This document shows positions 7,507 through 16,041 of a DNA stretch of 64,000 nucleotides, in pieces. The notes under the pieces were generated by a model, which did no database searches, had not been told where the DNA came from, and saw nothing but the letters and a program-made list of their open reading frames with translations. The stretch is from Kineosporia babensis (GTDB lineage: Bacteria; Actinomycetota; Actinomycetes; Actinomycetales; Kineosporiaceae), in contig NZ_JAJOMB010000015.1 in assembly GCF_021129305.1 (NCBI RefSeq), positions 1-64,000 on the forward strand. The letters are read 5' to 3'. The translations under genes and the position numbers were made by a program. Numbering within the stretch: position 1 is the first letter of the stretch; every line of letters begins with the position of its first letter.

Positions 7507-9003
7507 ATGGAGGACACCCTGAGTATCAAGGAACGCAGCACTGCCGACCGTAGCGAGGCCGTCGAGCGCATCCTGTCCCGGCAGGGAACCGCGCTGGCCG
7601 AGGGCAACACCCGCTGGGGTGAGCACGACGGGGACCAGAGCGACCTGGCCGATCGCCAGGCCCTGCGGCGCGTCAGCGGGCTGTCGACCGAACTCGAGGA
7701 TGTCACCGAGGTCGAGTACCGGCAGCTGCGCCTGGAGCGGGTCGTCCTGGCCGGCATCTGGACCAGCGGCAACACCGCCGAGGCGGAGAACTCCATCCGG
7801 GAGCTCGCGGCCCTGGCCGAGACGGCCGGATCCCAGGTTCTGGACGGCGTTCTGCAGCGTCGGTCCTCACCCGACCCGGGCACCTACCTGGGCCGGGGCA
7901 AGGCCGAGGAGCTGCGGGCCATCGTCGAGGCCACCGGCGCCGACACCGTGGTGTGTGACGGCGAGCTCTCGCCCTCGCAGCGCCGGGGCCTGGAAGACAT
8001 GGTCAAGGTGAAGGTCATCGACCGCACCGCGCTGATCCTGGACATTTTCGCCCAGCACGCCAAGTCCAAGGAGGGCAAGGCTCAGGTCGAGCTGGCCCAG
8101 TACGAGTACCTGCTGCCCCGCCTGCGCGGTTGGGGTGAGTCGATGTCCCGGCAGGCCGGTGGCCAGGTGGGCGCCGGTAACGGGATGGGCTCGCGTGGTC
8201 CCGGTGAGACGAAGATCGAGCTGGACCGGCGGCGGATCCGGGCCAAGATGGCCAAGCTGCGCCGGGAGATCGCAGCGATGAAGACGTCCCGGGTGACGAT
8301 GCGCGACTCCCGTCGCCGCAACGCCGTCCCCGCCGTGGCCATCGCGGGGTACACCAACGCCGGCAAGTCCAGCCTGCTCAACCGGCTCACCGGCGCGGGC
8401 GTGCTGGTCGAGAACGCGCTGTTCGCCACGCTGGACCCGACGATCCGCCGGGCGAGCACCCCGGACGGCCGGGAGTTCACCCTGGCCGACACCGTCGGGT
8501 TCGTCCGCAGCCTGCCCACCCAGCTGGTCGAGGCGTTCCGCTCCACCCTGGAGGAGGTCGCCGACTCGGATCTGCTGCTGCACGTGGTCGACGGTTCCCA
8601 CCCCGACCCGGAGAGCCAGATCAGCGCGGTGCGGTCGGTGCTGGCCGAGCTGCGCGGCGACGTGCCCAAGGAGATCGTCGTCGTGAACAAGAGCGACGCG
8701 GCCGACCCGGAGGTGCTGAACCGTCTGGTTCTGCGCGAGCCGCAGGTCATCGTGGTCTCGGCGCACACTGGCGAGGGCATCGACAAGCTGCTCGACCTGA
8801 TCCAGGACGAGCTGCCCCGTCCGGACGTCGAGATCGACGTGCTCGTGCCCTACGACCGGGGTGACCTGGTCAGCAAGATCCATGAGCGGGGCGAGGTGCT
8901 GACCGAGGAGCACGTGGCCGAGGGCACGCGGATCAGCGCCCGGGTGAACTCCGGGCTGGCCCACCTGCTGGCCGGCTACCGGCGGGAAGTCACCGTTTCC
9001 TAG
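7507..9003 (+). CDS. hflX: Ribosome-associated GTPase HflX
   Basis: A 498-residue GTPase that binds and splits stalled 70S ribosomes under stress. It has G1 GYTNAGKSS near residue 280, G3 DTVGF near 326 and G4 NKSD near 393. The glycine-rich SRGPGETKIELDRRRI segment and the HflX N-terminal domain precede the G domain. The ATG at 7507 has no Shine-Dalgarno. Curiously, its own first codons supply GGAGGA, placed 5 bases before an in-frame CTG at 7519. Its last four bases overlap the convergent downstream gene. Confidence 0.93.
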   Translation: MEDTLSIKERSTADRSEAVERILSRQGTALAEGNTRWGEHDGDQSDLADRQALRRVSGLSTELEDVTEVEYRQLRLERVVLAGIWTSGNTAEAENSIRELAALAETAGSQVLDGVLQRRSSPDPGTYLGRGKAEELRAIVEATGADTVVCDGELSPSQRRGLEDMVKVKVIDRTALILDIFAQHAKSKEGKAQVELAQYEYLLPRLRGWGESMSRQAGGQVGAGNGMGSRGPGETKIELDRRRIRAKMAKLRREIAAMKTSRVTMRDSRRRNAVPAVAIAGYTNAGKSSLLNRLTGAGVLVENALFATLDPTIRRASTPDGREFTLADTVGFVRSLPTQLVEAFRSTLEEVADSDLLLHVVDGSHPDPESQISAVRSVLAELRGDVPKEIVVVNKSDAADPEVLNRLVLREPQVIVVSAHTGEGIDKLLDLIQDELPRPDVEIDVLVPYDRGDLVSKIHERGEVLTEEHVAEGTRISARVNSGLAHLLAGYRREVTVS

Positions 9004-9539
9004 CGGTGCAGCTTCAGAGTCACCGAAACCACGCAACCGCCGGTCGGGCGCGGGGTCATCACCAGGTCGTGAGCCAGTTCGGCGGCCAGGTAGAGCCCGC
9101 GCCCGTGCTCGGAGAACGCGTCGACGGGCAGCCGCGGCACCAGCTGCTGCTGCTCGTCGAGCAGTTCCGGGCGTTCGGTGAAGCCCGGCCCGACGTCGGC
9201 CACACTGAGCAGGGGATGCGGCCCGTCCCAGCTCAGCGCGATCCATGCTGGTCCGGGCGTGTGCGCGAACGTGTTGTTCAGCAGCTCCGCCACCACCACC
9301 TCGGCGGCATCCAGCTCGGCCGGGTCACTGTCGGCCGAGGCCCGGCTACGTAACGCGGCCATCACCAGGCGACGTACGTGCGGCACCTTGGCAGGGTCGT
9401 CAGCGTCCAAGGTCCAGGAAAGCAGCCCGCCGCTCTCGACAGCGGGGGTAGGACGGCGAGCCGGCACGGTCATCACTTCTTGTCGGCAGCCGTCCTGCTT
9501 TCGGACAGCGCGGGTTCCCACCCGCCGGGTCGTACTCAT
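9000..9539 (-). CDS. ATP-binding protein of the RsbW/SpoIIAB (HATPase_c) type
   Basis: A 179-residue GHKL ATPase domain protein with an N box (ELLNNTFAH), a G1 box (DVGPGF) and a G2 box (HGRGLYLAAEL). Family members act as serine kinases and anti-sigma factors or as regulators of unknown targets, and they are abundant in filamentous actinobacteria. No sigma factor or anti-anti-sigma gene is adjacent, so the partner is unknown. I chose the ATG at 9539 because GAGGAG lies 7 bases upstream. An internal ATG at 9473 is possible. Confidence 0.8.
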   Translation of the reverse strand: MSTTRRVGTRAVRKQDGCRQEVMTVPARRPTPAVESGGLLSWTLDADDPAKVPHVRRLVMAALRSRASADSDPAELDAAEVVVAELLNNTFAHTPGPAWIALSWDGPHPLLSVADVGPGFTERPELLDEQQQLVPRLPVDAFSEHGRGLYLAAELAHDLVMTPRPTGGCVVSVTLKLHR

Positions 9540-9695
9540 CCGTGTGCTCCTCGCCGACTCCCTACGGGGCCCGCCGCCGTGCTCTCGGCGGCCGCAACCT
9601 TCGCGCTGCGGACAAAACTGCAGTACGAGGGCGGTGCCCGGAGGCCCGGAGGGCCATATTCAGGTCTTTGGAGTACGGACGGTTAGGCTGGTCCG

Positions 9696-11936
9696 ATGGC
9701 TTCCACCCCCGATCCCGAGCCGGACGAGCAGCTCGAGGAGGGGGAGACGGACGCGACTGCCACGGGCAGACGTCCTCGATCAGACTCCCCAGCCACCGAC
9801 CCCACCGGTACCGACGGGACCGAGGCGGGCCGACGTCCTCAGACAAGCGCGACCAAGCCCGAAGCCGAGCCGGGCAAGCCGAAGAAGAAGAGCGGCAAGC
9901 GCCTGGTGAGCAAGCTGCTCGCCGCCACCGTCTCGGAGATCGGTGGTACCCCGCGCGAGGGCCAGATCCAGATGGCCGAGGCGGTCGACGAGGCGATCAA
10001 TGCACGCAAGCACCTGCTGGTCCAGGCCGGTACCGGTACCGGCAAGTCACTGGGCTACCTGGTCCCGGCGGCCAAGAAGGCGGTCAATTCCGAGCGCCCG
10101 GTGGTGATCTCGACCGCCACGCTGGCCCTGCAGGCCCAGATCGTGGAGCGCGATCTGCCCCGGCTGGCCTCGGCCCTGACCGGTGAACTCGGCCGCTCGC
10201 CCAGCTGGCAGCTGGTCAAGGGCCGGCGTAACTACGTCTGCGTGCACAAGCTCGCCGGTGGTTTCCCCGACGACGACACGCTGTTCGACTCCCCGGCCGA
10301 GCTCCCGGTACTCGACCAGCTGGACAAGGGGGTCACGCATCCGGCCCCGGCCAGCACCGGTGTCACCTACAGCGCGGCGGCCAGCAAGCTGGGCCGTGAG
10401 GTGGTGAGACTGCGCGAATGGGCAGAATCCACCCGCACCGGTGACCGCGACGAGCTGGTTCCGGGTGTCTCGGAGAAGGCCTGGCGGCAGATCTCGGTCA
10501 GTGCGCACGAGTGCCTGGGCGCCTCCCGCTGCCCGATGGCGGGGGACTGCCACGTCGAACTGGCCCGCGAACGCGCCCGCGACGTCGACATCGTGGTCAC
10601 CAATCACGCTCTGGTAGCGATCGATTCGTTCGAGGGCCGGGCGATGCTGCCCGAGCACGAGGTGCTGGTGCTCGACGAGGCGCACGAGTTCGCCGATCGG
10701 GTCACCTCGGTCACCACCGACGAGATGACCGCCCCGATGGTCGAGTCGGCCGCCCGGGGCGCCCGGCGGGTCGGGGTCGGTGACACCACCATGCTCGAGG
10801 TGGCCGGAGAGACGTTCGAGGCAGTGCTCGAGGGGATGCCCGCGGGGCGGCTGGAAAACGGCGTCCCGGAAGGACTTCTGGCCGCCATCACGCAGATCCG
10901 GGACACGGCGCGGGCCGTGATCTCGTCGATCCAGCAGCTGGCCAAGGACGAGAAGGGCGGCGAGGGCGACGGTGCCCTGCAGGTCGCCCGGGCGGCGGTC
11001 ACCGAGGTTTTCGACGTGGCGGAGCGGCTGGTCTCGGCCGCGGCGCAAGCCCAGGCGTACGACGTGATCTGGGTTTCCCGGTCAAAGCGGATGGACGGGG
11101 GTGAGCGCGTCGGCCTGCACGTGGCGCCTTTGTCGGTGGCCGGGTTGCTGCGCGAACGTCTGTTCGCCGACCGCACGGTGGTGCTTACGTCCGCCACTTT
11201 GACGTTGGGCGGCTCCTTCGACTCCGCCGCCGGCTCGGTAGGCCTCGGGGGAGAGGACGCGCCGGAGTGGACGGGCCTCGACGTGGGTAGCCCGTTCGAC
11301 TATTCCAAGCAGGGAATCCTCTATCTGGCCAAGCATTTGCCGCAGCCCGGGCGGGACGGCACTTCCTCCCAGTCGATGGACGAACTGGAGGAGCTGATCA
11401 AGGCGGCCGGCGGACGCACGCTGGGCCTGTTCTCCTCCCGGCGGGCGGCCGAGGCGGCGGCTGAGGAGCTGCGCGAACGGCTCGACGTGCCGATTCTCTG
11501 CCAGGGCGACGACAGCATGAACACGCTGGTCAAGGAATTCGCGGCGGATCCGCGCACCTGCCTGTTCGGCACGCTGACGCTGTGGCAGGGGGTGGATGTC
11601 CCGGGGCCCAACTGTCAGCTCGTCGTGGTCGACCGGATCCCGTTCCCGCGCCCGGACGACCCACTGGCCTCGGCCCGGCAGCGCGCCGTGGCCCAGGCCG
11701 GGGGTAACGGGTTCATGTCGATCGCGGCCACGCATGCCGCCCTGCGCCTCGCCCAGGGGGTGGGCCGGCTGATCCGCTCGTCCGAGGACAAGGGGGTGGT
11801 GGCGGTGCTCGACCCGCGGCTGTCCACGGCTCGGTACGGCAGCTTCCTGCGGGCTTCGCTTCCGCCGTTCTGGACCACCACCGACAAGGCCGTCGTGCTG
11901 AAGGCGCTACGGCGGATCGACGAGGCCGCCAGCTAG
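9696..11936 (+). CDS. dinG: DinG/XPD-type ATP-dependent DNA helicase
   Basis: A 746-residue superfamily 2 helicase that unwinds DNA 5' to 3'. Walker A (QAGTGTGKS) is near residue 110 and the DEAH box (VLDEAHEF) near 325. Cysteines in NYVC (about 182) and ECLGASRCPMAGDC (about 271-284) provide four candidate ligands for the iron-sulfur cluster of this family. The C-terminal motif VI (AQGVGRLIRS) is present. The first 65 residues are acidic and low in complexity. It is a single gene ended by a strong hairpin. I found no SOS box in its short upstream region. Confidence 0.9.
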   Translation: MASTPDPEPDEQLEEGETDATATGRRPRSDSPATDPTGTDGTEAGRRPQTSATKPEAEPGKPKKKSGKRLVSKLLAATVSEIGGTPREGQIQMAEAVDEAINARKHLLVQAGTGTGKSLGYLVPAAKKAVNSERPVVISTATLALQAQIVERDLPRLASALTGELGRSPSWQLVKGRRNYVCVHKLAGGFPDDDTLFDSPAELPVLDQLDKGVTHPAPASTGVTYSAAASKLGREVVRLREWAESTRTGDRDELVPGVSEKAWRQISVSAHECLGASRCPMAGDCHVELARERARDVDIVVTNHALVAIDSFEGRAMLPEHEVLVLDEAHEFADRVTSVTTDEMTAPMVESAARGARRVGVGDTTMLEVAGETFEAVLEGMPAGRLENGVPEGLLAAITQIRDTARAVISSIQQLAKDEKGGEGDGALQVARAAVTEVFDVAERLVSAAAQAQAYDVIWVSRSKRMDGGERVGLHVAPLSVAGLLRERLFADRTVVLTSATLTLGGSFDSAAGSVGLGGEDAPEWTGLDVGSPFDYSKQGILYLAKHLPQPGRDGTSSQSMDELEELIKAAGGRTLGLFSSRRAAEAAAEELRERLDVPILCQGDDSMNTLVKEFAADPRTCLFGTLTLWQGVDVPGPNCQLVVVDRIPFPRPDDPLASARQRAVAQAGGNGFMSIAATHAALRLAQGVGRLIRSSEDKGVVAVLDPRLSTARYGSFLRASLPPFWTTTDKAVVLKALRRIDEAAS

Positions 11937-11940
11937 GACG

Positions 11941-11973
11941 ACGGGGTGGAGAGACCACGCCCCTCCACCCCGT
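11941..11973. terminator. Terminator between dinG and the carrier-protein-like gene
   Basis: A perfect 11-bp stem (acggggtggag / ctccaccccgt) with an 11-base loop, starting five bases after the helicase stop codon. It lacks a T tract. It sits between convergent genes and can serve both. Confidence 0.8.
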
Positions 11974-11982
11974 TCGAGTGGT

Positions 11983-12243
11983 TCAGGCGCGCAGCGAGAC
12001 CCGGACCGCGCTGGTCAGGTCGTCGATGGTGGCGACCCCGTCCAGGAAATCGTCCGGGAAGGTGGCGTCCAGCGCCTCGCCCATCGCGGTCAGCAGCCGG
12101 GGGCGCGCGGCCTCGTCCAGCTCGAGGGTCAGCGGGTGCTCGTCCGCCAGGCCGTCTGCGGGGACTCGCAGCTGCCGGGCGACCACGGCACGTACCGCCG
12201 AGTCGAGTTCTACGACCGTAAGGTCCACCACGGGATCGGACAC
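11983..12243 (-). CDS. Small acyl-carrier-protein-like protein lacking the modified serine
   Basis: An 86-residue acidic protein. The GTG start at 12243 is preceded by aggaagg seven bases upstream. The pattern (VVARQLRVPADGLADEHPL, then a helix, then FLDGVATIDDLTSAV) follows the acyl carrier protein fold: helix I, loop, helix II, and the terminal 'tvgDLv' helix. Where carrier proteins have G-[AD]-D-S-L, this one reads LELDEAAR, so no serine is available for phosphopantetheine. No acyltransferase or synthase is nearby. It may be a degenerate or non-canonical carrier-fold protein. The assignment is by eye only. Confidence 0.6.
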   Translation of the reverse strand: MSDPVVDLTVVELDSAVRAVVARQLRVPADGLADEHPLTLELDEAARPRLLTAMGEALDATFPDDFLDGVATIDDLTSAVRVSLRA

Positions 12244-12504
12244 AGCGATCCTTCCTGTCCGGCCGGCGCCGGTGAACGGGCCGGGTCGGCGTCTTGCCTG
12301 CCTGTTACCTGCCTGGTGCTGGCGTTCGCGTGCCCGAAACACGCTCGACGCCCGGAGGACACTAGCGCGCCCGGACCTCGGGCGGTGCCGCCAAACCCCT
12401 GATCGGGCCCGGTGAGATATCAGACAGCCGTTGCGCCCGGTCGGCCCTGGCCGACTGCCCATCAACGCTGGGCCGGCTGTCCGCCTGCGCTGGGCAGGCA
12501 TGAA

Positions 12505-12541
12505 GAAACCGGCTCCGCGCAGGCCAGGCGGAACCGGTTTC
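12505..12541. terminator. Terminator of lexA
   Basis: A 13-bp stem with one mismatch (gaaaccggctccg / cggaaccggtttc) and an 11-base loop, about 50 bases past the lexA stop. A second perfect 9-bp hairpin (cggcgcccg / cgggcgccg, 12551-12574) lies between it and lexA. The rest of the 12244-12590 gap shows nothing recognisable. Confidence 0.7.
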
Positions 12542-12590
12542 GTTTTCGGGCGGCGCCCGTTGCGGCGGGCGCCGATGCGGTCTGCGCGGG

Positions 12591-13340
12591 TCAGACGCGC
12601 CGCATGACCGCCACCACACGGCCCAGGATCGTCGCGTCGTTACCCGGGATCGGCTTGTACGCCGCGTTGTGCGGCAGCAGCCAGATGTCGCCGTTCTTGC
12701 GCTTGAACGTCTTCACCGTGGCCTCCCCGTCGATCATCGCGGCGACCACCTCACCGTTCTCGGCCACCGGCTGACGGCGCACCGCGACCAGGTCGCCGTC
12801 GCAGATCGCGGCATCGATCATCGAGTCCCCGACGACCTTCAGCAGGAACAGCTCACCGTCCCCGACCAGCTGCCGGGGCAGGGCGAAGACGTCCTCCACC
12901 GCCTGCTCGGCCAGGATCGGGCCACCGGCGGCGATCCGGCCGACCAGCGGGACGTACGACGGCGAGGGCTGCGCATCGTTCTTGGACGACTCGTCCGGGA
13001 CCGCTGCTCCGGCACTGCTGCGGGCCAGCGCCGGGCGCTCGCCCGGCATGATCACCTCGATCGCCCGGGGACGGTTCGGGTCGCGCCGGACGAAACCCTT
13101 CTTCTCCAGGCTGGAGAGCTGGTGGGCGACGCTGCTCGGGCTGGTCAGCCCGACCGCCTCCCCGATCTCGCGCATGGTGGGCGGGTAGCCGCGACGGTCG
13201 ACGGTCTCCCGGATGGTCTCCAGCACCCGTCGCTGGCGGACGGTGAGGCCGTCGCCGTCCGGGGGGCCGTCGGGGAGCGTGCGCACCGTCGCGCCCCCCT
13301 TCTCCGAGACCGCCGCGCCGGCGGTCGGATCGTCTGCCAT
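12591..13340 (-). CDS. lexA: SOS repressor LexA
   Basis: A 249-residue repressor. The N-terminal winged helix ([40 protein letters not shown]) binds the SOS box. The C-terminal peptidase has the Ala-Gly cleavage site in RIAAGGPI, the catalytic serine in VGDSMID and the lysine in [10 protein letters not shown] start at the ATG 13340, which has GGAGGTGG just upstream. The frame is open further left, but that stretch is the operator region. Three SOS boxes lie at 13412-13495, between this gene and the divergent LysM gene, so it very likely represses itself and that gene. Confidence 0.97.
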   Translation of the reverse strand: MADDPTAGAAVSEKGGATVRTLPDGPPDGDGLTVRQRRVLETIRETVDRRGYPPTMREIGEAVGLTSPSSVAHQLSSLEKKGFVRRDPNRPRAIEVIMPGERPALARSSAGAAVPDESSKNDAQPSPSYVPLVGRIAAGGPILAEQAVEDVFALPRQLVGDGELFLLKVVGDSMIDAAICDGDLVAVRRQPVAENGEVVAAMIDGEATVKTFKRKNGDIWLLPHNAAYKPIPGNDATILGRVVAVMRRV

Positions 13341-13411
13341 CTGCCACCTCCATGACCCTGTGCCCGGCGGACCGCCGGACACGATCACCCTAGGAAAGCC
13401 CGGCGACACTT

Positions 13412-13427
13412 TCAAACAAGTGTTCGA
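13412..13427. promoter_or_regulatory. SOS box 1 (lexA-proximal)
   Basis: TCAAACAAGTGTTCGA matches the actinobacterial LexA operator TCGAAC-N4-GTTCGA with one mismatch. It lies 72 bases upstream of the lexA start. Confidence 0.85.
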
Positions 13428-13463
13428 ACGTGTCGCGTGTCGGGGCCCGGGGAGTGGTACACA

Positions 13464-13479
13464 TTGAACACGTGTTCGA
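13464..13479. promoter_or_regulatory. SOS box 2
   Basis: TTGAACACGTGTTCGA is one mismatch from the LexA operator consensus. It directly abuts box 3, so two LexA dimers could sit side by side. Confidence 0.85.
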
Positions 13480-13495
13480 TCGAACCTGTGTTCGA
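13480..13495. promoter_or_regulatory. SOS box 3 (LysM gene-proximal)
   Basis: TCGAACCTGTGTTCGA is a perfect match to TCGAAC-N4-GTTCGA. It ends 47 bases before the start of the LysM gene. Confidence 0.92.
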
Positions 13496-13542
13496 ATGCC
13501 GATCGATCGTCCCAGAATCCCCGTCGTTGAAGGAGTCGAAGG

Positions 13543-14817
13543 ATGAGCCTGACGTCTGCTCCGTCGTCCGCCCGCAATCGGGCCTCGCAGCGCGCTCGCT
13601 CTGGCCGTTCCGACATCTGCGGAGAACGTCCGCACCTTCGTCTGGTCCGGGACGACGAGCGCGCGCCGCGGGTCGAGAGCGCTTTGATGCGGCGGCTGGG
13701 CGATCTGGGGCGCCTTGGTGGATTCGGCCGGATTTCGGGCGAACTATGGACGTCGAACCCCGGTTTCGTGCGCGGGCGGGCTATGGCTCGGGGCGAGGGA
13801 AAGACGCCGGGGGCGAGTTTCGGCCTCCGGCGTTCTTCCGGCCGAGGTGAAGCGGAGGCGTCCGCGCGGGGTAAGCAGCGGACGTCGCCGTCGGGTTCCG
13901 CGGCCGGGCGCAGTCGCGCTCGGGTCGAGGGGAGCGCCGCGCAGCCTCGGGGGCGCGGCGCGCAGGGAGTAAGTGGCGGAACTGAGCGGTCCTACGGGAG
14001 CGTGCGCGGGAGTCGCGCCGCAGAGTCCCGGGAGCGGACAGGCGTAGACGGTGCGGCCGGCCGGCGGGGTGGGGCGGTTGCGCGGTCGGACAGCGGTGCT
14101 GCGGCAGTAGTGCGTTCGGGTGAAGTTCGGCAGCGGGCCTCAGTTCTCGCCGGTGGGGCGGGCAGGCAGGCGGACGCTGCTCGGGTCACCGCGGGCGGTA
14201 CTGGGCAGCGGGCCATCGTGCTCGGGCGGAGCAGTGCGGGACGTGCGGGCCAGGTACCGGCCCAGAACGCCGATCGGGAACGGGCCGGCGCGCCCACCCG
14301 GCCCGGCGTAACGCCTCGTCGGTCGGATGCAGTTCAGCGGGCTTCGGTTCTGGCGGGTACTCACACCATCGATGTCGATGCGGCGACGTCTCACAGCCGG
14401 CCCGGCGCGGTCGGTTCCCGCCACACCGAAGGCGGCGTCACTACGTCGCGCCCGGACCAGCGCCACCGAATTGCCGAGAACCAGCACCATCGGGCGGAAT
14501 CAGTCTCCAGCGGATCCTCGCTGCGGCTCACCCGCCGGGGGCACGTCGTGGTGCGGGCCGGAGCCGCGCTGCTGGCCACGGTGTCGGTCAGTGCCGGGGT
14601 TCTGATGGTCAACCGCACCGCCGAAGCCGGCTCTGACGCCGGCCAGATGCCGGTGACCTACCGGATGGTGCTGCCCGGCGAGACGCTCTGGGGCATCGCC
14701 GGCGAGGTCGATCCGGCGGGCGACCGGGGGGACACCGTCGCCGACATCATGGAGCTGAACGCCCTCAGCAGCGCCGCCGTGGCGGCCGGGCAGCGGATCG
14801 CTCTTCCCGGCGAATAA
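13543..14817 (+). CDS. SOS-linked LysM membrane protein (Rv2719c/ChiZ, DivS, YneA position)
   Basis: A 424-residue protein divergent from lexA and behind two abutting SOS boxes. Residues about 335-357 form one membrane segment ([20 protein letters not shown]), preceded by a basic RRGH. Residues 369-424 are an extracytoplasmic LysM domain ([13 protein letters not shown]... [11 protein letters not shown]). The first 325 residues are Arg/Gly/Ser/Ala-rich, probably disordered and cytoplasmic. They contain three degenerate copies of QRASVLAG (near 210, 230 and 270). Genes in this place elsewhere (Rv2719c in M. tuberculosis, divS in Corynebacterium, yneA in Bacillus) block cell division during DNA damage. 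I infer the same role. The unusually long N-terminal part sets this protein apart. Confidence 0.85.
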   Translation: MSLTSAPSSARNRASQRARSGRSDICGERPHLRLVRDDERAPRVESALMRRLGDLGRLGGFGRISGELWTSNPGFVRGRAMARGEGKTPGASFGLRRSSGRGEAEASARGKQRTSPSGSAAGRSRARVEGSAAQPRGRGAQGVSGGTERSYGSVRGSRAAESRERTGVDGAAGRRGGAVARSDSGAAAVVRSGEVRQRASVLAGGAGRQADAARVTAGGTGQRAIVLGRSSAGRAGQVPAQNADRERAGAPTRPGVTPRRSDAVQRASVLAGTHTIDVDAATSHSRPGAVGSRHTEGGVTTSRPDQRHRIAENQHHRAESVSSGSSLRLTRRGHVVVRAGAALLATVSVSAGVLMVNRTAEAGSDAGQMPVTYRMVLPGETLWGIAGEVDPAGDRGDTVADIMELNALSSAAVAAGQRIALPGE

Positions 14818-15377
14818 CTGCGCATGTTCGGCCGGTGACATGCAGTGGGCACTAGATGTAGGGGTTCGGGCGCCCGGATCGGGTCGGGCGTGTCGCGTCC
14901 GCCACGTGATCACGGATGGGTCGCACCGGCGTGTCTCAAGATCATCCGCGATCCGGACACGTATCGGCCGCCACGATCGGTAGCTTTATAGTTGCGCCCG
15001 GTAGTCACTCGATCGAGGTAACCGACCGGCAACGGTGCAGGTCGCACGCACGAGTTCCAGGGGTGCCGGATGCGCGGGTTAAGGTCCTGGAGGCCGGTCG
15101 GCCGCGGTGGATCATTAAGCCGCCCCGATGTCCAGGATCCGGCCGGGCCGGGCCGGGACTCGGCCTCCGAGCGGCTCGCCGAGGATTCGGGCGGCTTGCG
15201 TGTCGTCCGCCGCCGTCCTAGCGTTACCCCTAGATGTAGTAGTTACATACCTGTAAGCAATCCACATCTAGTCATCCGATGGTCACAGGGCGGAGCCGGC
15301 TCTTCCGTGCGTCCCGCTCGCCGGGCCGGCTTCGGATGGCCGGATCGGTCTGCCCGAGCCTCTTGGGAGGAGTCGTC
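14818..15377. other. 560-bp non-coding region upstream of nrdR
   Basis: I see no credible ORF here, and no cobalamin riboswitch box. It holds three copies of a CTAGATGT core: cactagatgtag at 14850-14861, ccctagatgtagt at 15228-15240 and the inverted ccacatctagtc at 15262-15273. The stretch 14990-15220 is GC-rich and could be a long leader, but I recognise no RNA family. Confidence 0.6.
15228..15273. promoter_or_regulatory. Pair of NrdR-box-like palindromes
   Basis: CCCTAGATGTAGT (15228-15240) and, inverted, CCACATCTAGTC (15262-15273). Both resemble the NrdR box (acaCwATATwGTgt type). Their cores are centred 34 bp apart, about three helical turns, the usual spacing of paired NrdR boxes. TACATA lies between them as a possible -10. 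The nrdR start is 104 bases downstream, so NrdR probably controls its own nrdR-nrdJ unit. Confidence 0.65.
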
Positions 15378-15872
15378 ATGAACTGTCCCTTCTGTCGCCA
15401 CTCCGATTCCCGGGTGGTCGACTCCCGCAGTACCGACGACGGCGCCGCGATCCGCCGGCGGCGGCAGTGCCCGCAGTGCGGCCGTCGCTTCAGCACGCTG
15501 GAGACGGCTAGCCTGACGGTGGTCAAGCGGTCGGGGGCCACCGAGCCGTTCAGTCGCACCAAGATCATGACCGGCGTGCGCAAGGCCTGCCAGGGCCGCC
15601 CGGTCGGCGAGGACGACCTGGCCCGGCTGGCCCAGCGGGTCGAGGAGACCATCCGGGCCACCGGCTGCGCCGAGATCGAGGCGCACGAGGTCGGCCTGAC
15701 CATCCTGTCGCCGCTGCGTGAACTCGACGAGGTCGCCTACCTCCGGTTCGCCAGTGTGTACCAGGCTTTCGAGTCGCTCGAGGACTTCGAGTCGGCGATC
15801 ACCGTGCTGCGGGCCGAACGGGAGCCGACCGGCGTCGAGCCGGGCGGGCCGCCCACCACCGGCGCCAGCTGA
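15378..15872 (+). CDS. nrdR: Transcriptional repressor NrdR
   Basis: A 164-residue repressor of ribonucleotide reductase genes. It has a zinc ribbon with CPFC at residues 3-6 and CPQC about 28 residues later, then an ATP-cone domain ([20 protein letters not shown]). ATP/dATP binding in the cone tunes DNA binding. The ATG at 15378 follows gggagga at six bases. nrdJ starts 169 bases downstream on the same strand, as in the nrdRJ unit known from Streptomyces. Confidence 0.96.
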   Translation: MNCPFCRHSDSRVVDSRSTDDGAAIRRRRQCPQCGRRFSTLETASLTVVKRSGATEPFSRTKIMTGVRKACQGRPVGEDDLARLAQRVEETIRATGCAEIEAHEVGLTILSPLRELDEVAYLRFASVYQAFESLEDFESAITVLRAEREPTGVEPGGPPTTGAS

Positions 15873-16041
15873 CCGGACCAGACCTCAGATGCCCAGCACC
15901 ACCGGTCCCACCCTGCACCACCCGTAGCAGTACGCCTGCAACGCAACGAAAATCCATCAATACGCCGCAGATCGGCGCAAGTGCGCTGTCGTACGCCAGA
16001 AAACGCGTGCGCCGGTGCCAGTACCTAAGGGGAACGGAAGA

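Noticed and set aside
13390-13616. N-terminal extension of LexA through the SOS boxes
   Set aside because: LexA homologues start near the ATG at 13340, and the stretch holds the operators.
14916-15221. 101-residue ORF upstream of nrdR
   Set aside because: Composition is unlike real genes here, there is no start signal, and it lies within the regulatory region.
14990-15377. Cobalamin riboswitch before nrdR-nrdJ
   Set aside because: I could not find the B12 box, and a B12-dependent reductase would not be expected to be shut off by B12.
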